64,000 nucleotides of DNA from Planctomycetaceae bacterium (GTDB taxonomy: Bacteria; Planctomycetota; Planctomycetia; Planctomycetales; Planctomycetaceae): NCBI GenBank assembly GCA_018699955.1, contig JABISG010000118.1:1-64000 (forward strand), given 5' to 3'. A program made the position numbers and the translations under genes. Positions 54,801-62,466 of the stretch are shown in pieces. Numbering within the stretch: position 1 is the first letter of the stretch; every line of letters starts with the position of its first letter. The notes under the pieces were generated by a model. The model saw only the letters and a program-made list of their open reading frames with translations, was not told the DNA's origin and did not search any database.

Positions 54801-57800
54801 GGCGTCTCCACACTGCGGAATGTTTACATTGCCGGTGAAACGTTCGACGCCACGTTCAACGTCGCCGACGCCGCTGGGAAACCGGCCGGAAGTGATTTGA
54901 CACTCGACGTGTTGGAACAGACGCGTGTTGACGGCAAACGGGGCGAACGATCCATCCAGGCATTCGAGATCAAGTCGGACGACAAAACCGGCGAAGCGCG
55001 GCAGACGCTACGGATCGACAAGTCGGGCCGCTACATCGTTCGCGCCACGGCCACCGACCGTTTCGGTAACCGCGTCAGCGGTCAGAAGACAGTCATCATC
55101 TCCGGCGAAGACGACACCATCCGTCTGCGAATTCTCGCCGAGAAACACCATTACCAGTTGGGCGACACTGCAAAAGTTCAACTCCACTGGCGGGAAGACC
55201 CGGCATTGGCGCTGGTGACTTTTGAAGGGGCAAAGATTCTCGGTTACCGGCTTGTCCAACTCAAAACCGGGGCCAACCCGCTGGAAATCCCGCTCGAATC
55301 ACAGCTCGCGCCCAACTTCCGGCTGTCGGTCGCCGTCATGCAGGGCGACCGCTTCCATCAGGCCAACAGCGAGTTCCGCATCGAGCGGCAGTTGAACATT
55401 GCGCTCAAACCCAACAAAACAACGCTTGGCCCGGGCGAGGAACTCAAGGTCGATATCACCGTCACCGACCCACAGGGCAAACCGGTCTCGGCCGAACTCT
55501 CGCTCGGTCTGATCCAGAAAAACCTGCTCGATTACTTCGGCGACCGTGCCGGTCTCATCGACGAATACTTCGGCAGCGGCTACCGCCGCCCCTCAGTCCG
55601 CGCCACCACAAGTTGCACATTCCGTTATCTGCCGAAGACGCGCGGCGTGAATGAATTCCTGTTAGCCGAAGCCGAACGCGAAAGCATTGAAGCAGCGGAA
55701 ACGGCAGCCACCGAAAACCTTGCTCGCGCTGCTGTTGATATCCGTCCCGGTAACGCCAATGCAGTTGCGGTGAACCGTGGCGGCGCAAAGGTGATCGCGG
55801 CCGCTATGCTTGAGGATGCTCGACGCGCTCTGCAAGCGGGGGATGTCAAGCGAGCCTCGGAGTTGGCTGAACGCGCCAAAGCCTTCGGCGTTTCTTGGGG
55901 ATTGTTCGAGGATCGGCCAGATCAAGTACTCGCCGCGCTCAACAGTCACACCATTCGGAATCGCACGAGATCAGACTTGCCGATACCAGTAGGGAGTTTG
56001 CGACTCGATCAGGAAAGCCGCCTAGCAGAACTCGTCAGCCAATATAATCAGGCGTTCGCAAAACGCCGCTACGCCGAAGCCGAAGTGCTCGCGAAACAAG
56101 CCGAAGAACTTGACCCCGACAATCAGGCCGTTGTCACGATGAGATGGAAGGCACGCTTTGCGCGGCGTAACCAGAGAATCAACGATTCACTCGACGCTGC
56201 GGAGGATGCGCGCGTCAATGTCAATCACGATCTCGATGACGAATGGGGCATAGTGGTAATAACCGACGGCCTGCCGAATTCCAGAGCCTTCACAGCAGAT
56301 GGTCGTCAGAACACGCTCGATGGCATTCGAATCGCCGGACCCGTTCGCTCTGGCAGATCGAACAGCGGCAATGACAACTACCCGATGGGCGGAACAATCG
56401 TCGGACTGTCGGCTCCCGGGCAATTTGATGCAAACTCGAGAAATGGAGATGGTACACGCGGCGACGTCGATTTTGACTCTCTGATCGGTCTGATTCAGCA
56501 AGAAACCTCCAACGGAACTGGAGGGACCATCGCGGAGTACGAGGCGACGCTGTCGCTCGTTATCCGAGAGGACCAGTCAATCGATCCGCAGGTGACGGCG
56601 CAATTCTTCGACGATCTGGCCAACATCAAGAGTACCATTGTTGCCGTTAATAATGCGGGCAACTTTCAGGTGATCAACGGTCTGAATGAAGGTCAATTGA
56701 AAGCGTTTGGTAAGGACGGCATGCGGGTGTTGCCGCAGATGGGGACGGCTGAAACCGGGTACTGGAACCCTGTGGTCGTCACCGGTGATGATGGCAAGAC
56801 AACCGTCAGTTTCCGTTTGCCCGACCGATCGACCGCGTGGACACTGCAGTCGCGCGGCATCAACGCCGAAACTCTTTCCGGGCAAGCCGAAGTCGAGATC
56901 ATCGCCCGCAAAGACCTGTTCGGTTCGCTCAAGACCCCGCTCGCCTTCGCACAGGGAGACAAGGCTCAACTGCTGGCCGAAGTGCATAACGCCGTCATCA
57001 AACAGGGTGAGAAGATTCTCGTCAAACTCAAAGCAACCAACGGCGACAAATCGACTGAGCAAAAACGAACGGTCATCTCGAAAGGTCCAGGAATTGCTGA
57101 AGTCACCTTCCCGATCGACATCGCCGACGGTTCGCAGGTCGACTTTGAGTTGACGGTAACCAGCGGCGAGCAAAGCGACGTTTCCCGCACGGTCATTCCC
57201 ATTCGCCCGTTCGGATTGCCCGTGTATGCAACGAGCGGTGGATCGGCTGCCCAGAACACCATCGCCTTCGTTGGACACGACGAGAAACTGGCGGTTGAAG
57301 ATCGTCACTTGGAAATCGTGATCGGCCCCAGCGTCAACCGCACACTACTCGATGCCGTGCTGGGCAGCGGACTGACCGCGTTCGATTCGTCGGCCTACCT
57401 GCCGCGCAGCGGTTTGGAACGGACAGTCTCCGATGTCATCGGCGGTATCGGCTTATTGAAAATGACGGGCGGTTCCCGCACCGCCGACACGCCCGAAGCC
57501 CAGGCGCTTTCCGGCCGCATTCAGACGGCCATTGGACAATTGGTTTCTGCGCAGCGCGACGACGGTGGTTGGAGTTGGGGTGGTCGGCCTGCCGCATCGA
57601 AGTCTGATCGCTATTTGTCGAGCCGGATGGTGTGGGCGCTGTCGAGTGCCCGTGGAGCCGGTTATGCCGTTCCCACGAACACGTTCGACAAAGCAGTGCA
57701 GTTTCTACGGACAGCATTCACCGCCACCAATCCGGCCGACCGCGAAGCGCAGGCCATCATTCTGCACGGGCTGGCCGAAGCCGGTGCGGCCGACTTCGCG

Positions 57801-60653
57801 TTTGCCAATCGGCTGTATCGCGAACGCAACAACCTCAGCCCGTCGGGACTGCTACACGTGGCGTTGGTGTTGGCGAAGCTCGACCGCAAACAGATGGCGG
57901 GCGAACTGTTACAGTTGGTGAAGATTCCCATCGACGCCGACATGGCCAACGGCAGCAAAGTCGATTCAGCGATGCGTGGCTGCATTCCCTGGATGCAAAC
58001 CGGCGTCGAGTTACGCGCTCTGTATTTGCTGGCGTTGGAAGATGTCGCACCGACCGATGCCAAAGCGGCGAAGCTCGCCGACTGGTTACTGGCCGCACGT
58101 CGTGGAACACGATGGACACCGGAAAAAGCGAACGGGCCGGCCATCGCCGCGCTGGCCGACTGGTTCTCGCGAACCAAACAAACCGGCGAGAAATACACGC
58201 TGTCGGTGTTCGTCAACGACAGGTTGGTGGAGAAGATTGCCGTCGATCCCTCGACCGATGGCAGCCGCCGCTTGAAGGTTCCCGACGACTTTCTCGCCGC
58301 CGACAAGCCGCAACAGCGGATCAACTTCGACATCGAAGGCCGTGGTCGCTTCAATTACAGTGCGGTACTCAGCGGTTTCGTGCCGGCCGACAAACTGGCG
58401 TCAACCACCAACGACTGGCGGATCACCCGCAGCTACGAGCCGGCGCAACGCATGCTTGACGGCAAGTTGATCCCCCGCGGATTCGGCATCGCGACGCGAT
58501 ACCAGTCGTTCCGCAACCCGCTGACGCAGCTGCCGATGGGCGAACGCGGCGAAGTGACGCTGCAGGTGAGGCGGAACAATGTCCGTGGCGTTCGTGATGA
58601 GCAGTTCGATTATCTCGTGGTTGTCGAACCGATTCCCGCCGGCACGATGGTGCTGCGTGAAACGATTCGCGGCAGCTTCGAGCGATTTGAAATCACGCCA
58701 GGAACAATCACGTTTTATGTCGGCGATTTGCCGCATCCGGGTGACATTGGTTACACGCTGGTGGGTTATCTGCCGGGAAGTTACCGGGCCGCGCCGACCG
58801 TCGTGCGCAGTTTCTATCGGCCGGAACGCATCGCGATTGCCAAGTCGAAGTCGCTCACGCTGATAGCGCGGGGCGAGAAGTCGGCCGACACGTACAAACT
58901 CACGCCGGTCGAACGCTACGAATTTGGCAAGCGTCTGCTTGCGAAGGGCGAGCACGCCGCCGCGTCGGAACATCTGACCGCGTTATTCACCGGTTGGCAA
59001 CTCAATGCCAAGGTCTATCAGGAAGTTGTCCGCTTGCTGTTCACGGCATCGCTCGCCATCGGCAAAGACGATGCGATTGTCGAGTATTTCGAGATTATCA
59101 AGGAACGCTTCCCGGAAGTCGAAATCGATTTCGATTCGATTCTCCGCGTGGCCGCCGCTTATCGCGAACTGGGCGAATACGAACGCAGCTATCTGGTGTT
59201 CCGCGCGACTGTCGAAGGCAGTTTTCAACGCGAAAGCCAGATTGCCGGTTTCCTCGATGCCCGTGGCGAATTCGTTCGCGCGGTGCAGGTTCTGGAAGAC
59301 GTGCTGCGGCAATATCCGGCCGAGTCGTACATTGCCACGGCGACGTATTCGCTGGCCGGCGAAGTCTACGGCAAGGCGGCCGAGGCTGCGGCGAATACGA
59401 AGCTCCGCGATGCGAAGATCACGCGGGTTGATCTGATTGCCGCATCGATTGAAATGTTCGATCATTTCCTCTCGACGTGGCCGACCGATCCCGCTGCCGA
59501 TCAAGTCTCGTTCAGCATGGCCAGCGCGTATCTCGATTTGGAACGATACGAAGCGACGATTGCGCGCTGCGAAGACTTCGCCAAGCGGTATCCCGACAGC
59601 AAACTGCTTGACAGTTTCTGGTACGTCATCGGCTACAGCCAGTTCGCATTAAGCCATCACGATGAGGCACTGAAAATGTGTCGCAAAGTGGCCGAATGGA
59701 AACGCAAGGATCAACAGGCGGGAGTCGATGCGGCAGCACTCAACAAATGGCAGGCGATTTACATTATGGGTCAGGTGTATCACAGCTTGGGCAAACCGGC
59801 CGAAGCGATTACCGAATACGAGCGCGTTGGTGAACGCTTTGCCGACGCCGCCGAAGCGATCCGTTTTTTCAATCGCAAAGCAATCGAGCTACCCGAAGTG
59901 ACGACGGTTAAGCCGGGCGACATGGCCGGCGTGAAACTTTCTTTCCGGAATGTGGCGAAGGCGAATGTGAAAGTGTATCGGATCGACCTGTTGAAGTTCG
60001 GACTGATGCAGCGCAACCTCAATCGCATCACCGCCATCAATCTGGCGGGCATCCGCCCGTATCACGAATTGGATTTGAAATTGGGTGACGGCAAAGACTA
60101 CCAGGACCGCAAGCAGGAAATGAAACTGCCACTGAAAGAAGAAGGCGCGTATCTGGTTGTTTGCCGTGGCGAGAACCTTTACGCCAGCGGCTTGGTGCTT
60201 GTCAGTCCGTTGGTGCTGGAGATTCAGGAAGACGTCGTCAGCGGCCGCGTGCGGGTGACGGTTAAGGACGACGTGAAGGATCAGTACACGCGCGACGTTC
60301 ACGTGAAGGTCATCGGCACGCGGAACAGCGATTTCACGTCGGGTGAAACGGACCTGCGCGGCATTTTCGTGGCCGATGCGATCGGCGGTCAAAGTACGGT
60401 CATCGCCCGCGCCGGTGACGACCGCTACGCCTTCTATCGCGGCAAAAAGAGCCTGCGGCCACAGGATGAGAAGAAGAAGAACGGCCTGCCGGCTGCACCC
60501 CAATCGCAACCAAAACCAACCGACGCCAATGGAAACGGACTTCTGAAGAACATCTTCAATTCGAACGGTTCTATCCAACAGGAACAACGTCTGAACTACA
60601 AGAATCTGCTGGACAATACGATCAAGGGCGTGAAAGCGAAGGGGGCGTTCTGA
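51888..60653 (+). CDS. Giant TPR / alpha-2-macroglobulin-like protein without thioester
   Basis: 2921 residues from ATG 51888 (signal MKHRRLFLSLPIVLATAMA, cut near SQAAD; longer in-frame starts add unrelated sequence). Order: TPR repeats (about 45-560), macroglobulin-type MG domains (about 570-1210; APKGYLYSDRPAYRAGQ near 767), an insert of about 380 residues in the bait-like region (about 1241-1624), the A2M domain (about 1620-1780, GYWNPVVVTGDDGK), a TED helical domain (about 1830-2120, QRDDGGWSWGG at 1890), MG/receptor-like end, a second TPR array (about 2340-2650) and a final MG-like part. The thioester site GCxEQ is replaced by SGLERT (about 1841), so it cannot form a thioester. Bacterial A2Ms are periplasmic protease traps; here binding without covalent capture is expected. 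Confidence 0.88.
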   Translation: MKHRRLFLSLPIVLATAMATAQFSQAADVDAKVAKRPAVTSLPRVSPAVQNALAGSEFAKAIELIDAQLKKDDVVAPDYLLYLRGRAQTELRTFDDALLTFETLKKRYPNSVWISRARFGQADVFARQRNYRKAGEIYRAEAERLLSRGRKDKLAAIYLEFAHRYFKGIPAKDPSAKPDYTQALAYYQEALKLEPSLAVRHDVEPRIGRCFHELGKHGEAIAAYRSYLARYADEKTKADDRTPANTEVEVRFQLGRSQLTAGQNAEARKTWQDLVQQKPEFLKKPGFAAAERIAVATYQIARTFGMPAPGTIGDLELGVTALESFLKAYPKHKLAPQAEFDIAQGYAHHGRYDQAIAQLQTLIGNKTHAETKQVADARKLLGDSYFAQKNFTEAIAAWREFLDKHPTNAGWANVQRLVINSEFQMGEEQRRQKNYAAARKQWETFLNKYPLDSRAAHLLLRFGEMNYAAAAAEQRKELEGKQPDDDTPDSRRVTPAAQKLFDLAIADWTRLVSKYPGSNEASRAAYLIGVTLEDRLGRLPDALEAYRKVAGASQPAAQKRIAGLTSHRLEVVTDRKYRTNERAKITLRTRNLEKVTVAVYRIDMIDYFRKMHLADGIESLDIALIDPDKSWEYTVDGYEKYRQLTNEIEIPLEGPGVSAVTVTGDNLEATTMVIVSDIDVIVKSSRNELFVFAENMLTGKPVQGVSLLVSDGSKVFAEELTNKDGIVQHVGDELKTVSDLRVFAIHEGHAASSVTSLSGLDFAVGLAPKGYLYSDRPAYRAGQLVHLKGVIRWVDGDRFVFKEGEQYSLDVYDSRGRVIHTQKTKLSKWGTFAENFALPDTAPQGDYRVHLHQAADKPSYETSFQIHDYKLEPIQLAVELPRKVFYRGENITGTISLKYYYGTPLADRTIQYQLADDRLHTATTDNKGEVTFEFETRRFSESQSLGLNVTFPERNLRTAETIQLATRGLDIGVSTLRNVYIAGETFDATFNVADAAGKPAGSDLTLDVLEQTRVDGKRGERSIQAFEIKSDDKTGEARQTLRIDKSGRYIVRATATDRFGNRVSGQKTVIISGEDDTIRLRILAEKHHYQLGDTAKVQLHWREDPALALVTFEGAKILGYRLVQLKTGANPLEIPLESQLAPNFRLSVAVMQGDRFHQANSEFRIERQLNIALKPNKTTLGPGEELKVDITVTDPQGKPVSAELSLGLIQKNLLDYFGDRAGLIDEYFGSGYRRPSVRATTSCTFRYLPKTRGVNEFLLAEAERESIEAAETAATENLARAAVDIRPGNANAVAVNRGGAKVIAAAMLEDARRALQAGDVKRASELAERAKAFGVSWGLFEDRPDQVLAALNSHTIRNRTRSDLPIPVGSLRLDQESRLAELVSQYNQAFAKRRYAEAEVLAKQAEELDPDNQAVVTMRWKARFARRNQRINDSLDAAEDARVNVNHDLDDEWGIVVITDGLPNSRAFTADGRQNTLDGIRIAGPVRSGRSNSGNDNYPMGGTIVGLSAPGQFDANSRNGDGTRGDVDFDSLIGLIQQETSNGTGGTIAEYEATLSLVIREDQSIDPQVTAQFFDDLANIKSTIVAVNNAGNFQVINGLNEGQLKAFGKDGMRVLPQMGTAETGYWNPVVVTGDDGKTTVSFRLPDRSTAWTLQSRGINAETLSGQAEVEIIARKDLFGSLKTPLAFAQGDKAQLLAEVHNAVIKQGEKILVKLKATNGDKSTEQKRTVISKGPGIAEVTFPIDIADGSQVDFELTVTSGEQSDVSRTVIPIRPFGLPVYATSGGSAAQNTIAFVGHDEKLAVEDRHLEIVIGPSVNRTLLDAVLGSGLTAFDSSAYLPRSGLERTVSDVIGGIGLLKMTGGSRTADTPEAQALSGRIQTAIGQLVSAQRDDGGWSWGGRPAASKSDRYLSSRMVWALSSARGAGYAVPTNTFDKAVQFLRTAFTATNPADREAQAIILHGLAEAGAADFAFANRLYRERNNLSPSGLLHVALVLAKLDRKQMAGELLQLVKIPIDADMANGSKVDSAMRGCIPWMQTGVELRALYLLALEDVAPTDAKAAKLADWLLAARRGTRWTPEKANGPAIAALADWFSRTKQTGEKYTLSVFVNDRLVEKIAVDPSTDGSRRLKVPDDFLAADKPQQRINFDIEGRGRFNYSAVLSGFVPADKLASTTNDWRITRSYEPAQRMLDGKLIPRGFGIATRYQSFRNPLTQLPMGERGEVTLQVRRNNVRGVRDEQFDYLVVVEPIPAGTMVLRETIRGSFERFEITPGTITFYVGDLPHPGDIGYTLVGYLPGSYRAAPTVVRSFYRPERIAIAKSKSLTLIARGEKSADTYKLTPVERYEFGKRLLAKGEHAAASEHLTALFTGWQLNAKVYQEVVRLLFTASLAIGKDDAIVEYFEIIKERFPEVEIDFDSILRVAAAYRELGEYERSYLVFRATVEGSFQRESQIAGFLDARGEFVRAVQVLEDVLRQYPAESYIATATYSLAGEVYGKAAEAAANTKLRDAKITRVDLIAASIEMFDHFLSTWPTDPAADQVSFSMASAYLDLERYEATIARCEDFAKRYPDSKLLDSFWYVIGYSQFALSHHDEALKMCRKVAEWKRKDQQAGVDAAALNKWQAIYIMGQVYHSLGKPAEAITEYERVGERFADAAEAIRFFNRKAIELPEVTTVKPGDMAGVKLSFRNVAKANVKVYRIDLLKFGLMQRNLNRITAINLAGIRPYHELDLKLGDGKDYQDRKQEMKLPLKEEGAYLVVCRGENLYASGLVLVSPLVLEIQEDVVSGRVRVTVKDDVKDQYTRDVHVKVIGTRNSDFTSGETDLRGIFVADAIGGQSTVIARAGDDRYAFYRGKKSLRPQDEKKKNGLPAAPQSQPKPTDANGNGLLKNIFNSNGSIQQEQRLNYKNLLDNTIKGVKAKGAF

Positions 60654-60782
60654 CGGACATTGGCTGGCGAAAGTGCTGCCATCGCGTTCGCAGAGGTGGC
60701 CGCTTCCAATTCCGGTTCACGCACAGTAGCATCTACGGTTTGCTTTTGCCCGCGTGGCACACAATTGCAGGCCGGATTTCAC

Positions 60783-62390
60783 ATGACGGACAACAGAGCG
60801 ACGGCAACGCCCGCCGCCGAAAACAGCGATCACGGATTCATCGATTCGAAAGACGAAGATCTCATTCTCGTTCTCGACTTCGGCTCGCAAACTGCACAGT
60901 TGATCACACGGCGAGTCCGCGATCAGCACGTGTTTTGCCAATTGGTGCGGCACGATCTGTCGGCCGAACGCATTCGCGAGATGAAGCCGAAGGGGCTGAT
61001 TCTCTCCGGCGGGCCGTCCAGCGTGTACGCCGAAGGTGCACCGCAGCCCGACCCGGAAATATTCAATCTGGGAATCCCAATTCTGGGCATTTGTTACGGC
61101 ATGCAACTGGCCTGCCGCTCTCAGAACAGCGAAATCAAACCGGTCGAAACCCGCGAGTTCGGCCGCTCATCGTGCCGCATTGTCAGCGCTGCCGACCTGT
61201 TCGGCGAGATTCCTGAAAAGCTGACTGTCTGGATGAGTCACGGCGACCAGGTACAGGAACTCAGCGACGAATTTGAGTCGCTGGCAGCCACCGACAGCTG
61301 CACCTATGCCGCAGTCAAACATCGCACGCAGCCAATTTACGGCCTGCAGTTTCACCCCGAAGTCACGCACACCGAACATGGCGACCGATTGTTGGCGAAC
61401 TTCGTTCGCGGAATTTGTGGTTGCCGTGGCAGTTGGCGAATCAGTTCGCTGATCGACCGCGAAGTCAAACTGCTCCGCGAACGCGTTGGATCGTCACGTG
61501 TTATTTGCGGTTTGTCGGGTGGTGTCGATTCGGCAGTGACGGCGGCATTGCTTTACAAAGCCATTGGCCCTCAGCTGTCGTGCATTTTCGTCGATAACGG
61601 TCTACTCCGCAAAGGAGAATCTGAGGCCGTCGAACAGGAATTCACCCAACACTTCCGCACCGACCTGCACGTTTCCGACGCTCGCCAGCAGTTCTTGGAT
61701 GAACTGCGGGATGTGACCGATCCGCAGAAGAAACGAAAAATCATCGGCCGCGTGTTCATCGATGTGTTCCGCAAAGAGGCGGAGTCTATCACTGATGCCC
61801 GGTTCCTCGCACAAGGGACACTGTACCCCGATGTCATCGAGTCGGGCGCGAATCCCGATGGGCCGGCGGCAACTATCAAGGCGCATCACAACGTGGGCGG
61901 ATTGCCCGAAGAACTCGGTTTCGAGTTGATCGAACCGCTCCGCGACCTGTTCAAGGATGAAGTCCGCCGCATGGGGCTGGAACTCGGATTGCCGGAACAT
62001 CTCATCTGGCGGCATCCGTTTCCCGGACCGGGGTTGGCGGTGCGTTGTTTGGGAGCGGTGAGCGAACCCAAACTGGCGACGCTCCGCGAAGCCGACGCAA
62101 TTCTCATCGAAGAACTTCGTTCTGCCGGTTTGTATCGGGATATTCAGCAAGCGTTTGTGGTTCTGTTGCCCGTGCAGTCGGTCGGCGTGATGGGCGACGC
62201 CCGCACCTACGAGGATGCCATCGCCATTCGTGCGGTGCAGACGGATGACTTCATGACGGCCGACTGGTATCAGTTTCCCCACAAAGTTCTGGCGCGAATC
62301 TCGACGCGAATTATTAACGAAGTCCGCGGTGTCAACCGCGTCGTCTACGACATCAGCAGCAAACCGCCGAGTACCATCGAGTGGGAATAG
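60783..62390 (+). CDS. guaA: GMP synthase (glutamine-hydrolysing)
   Basis: 535 residues from ATG 60783; the in-frame extension to 60660 has no similarity. It converts XMP to GMP using glutamine and ATP. The class I GATase domain has Cys104 (GICYGMQ) and the His/Glu of QFHPEVTHTEHG; the ATP-pyrophosphatase domain has the P-loop SGGVDSA (245-251). The C-terminal dimerisation domain, with HPFPGPGLAVR and the ending STIEWE, is complete. Its length is typical (about 510-530) plus a short N-terminal extension. Housekeeping gene, 129 bases after the macroglobulin gene and without obvious functional link. Confidence 0.97.
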   Translation: MTDNRATATPAAENSDHGFIDSKDEDLILVLDFGSQTAQLITRRVRDQHVFCQLVRHDLSAERIREMKPKGLILSGGPSSVYAEGAPQPDPEIFNLGIPILGICYGMQLACRSQNSEIKPVETREFGRSSCRIVSAADLFGEIPEKLTVWMSHGDQVQELSDEFESLAATDSCTYAAVKHRTQPIYGLQFHPEVTHTEHGDRLLANFVRGICGCRGSWRISSLIDREVKLLRERVGSSRVICGLSGGVDSAVTAALLYKAIGPQLSCIFVDNGLLRKGESEAVEQEFTQHFRTDLHVSDARQQFLDELRDVTDPQKKRKIIGRVFIDVFRKEAESITDARFLAQGTLYPDVIESGANPDGPAATIKAHHNVGGLPEELGFELIEPLRDLFKDEVRRMGLELGLPEHLIWRHPFPGPGLAVRCLGAVSEPKLATLREADAILIEELRSAGLYRDIQQAFVVLLPVQSVGVMGDARTYEDAIAIRAVQTDDFMTADWYQFPHKVLARISTRIINEVRGVNRVVYDISSKPPSTIEWE

Positions 62391-62466
62391 GCATAGGTCT
62401 GCGCCTTGCCGTCGTGTTACAATCGAGGGAAATGGCTGACGGTTCGATTACCCGCGGCAGTACTCC

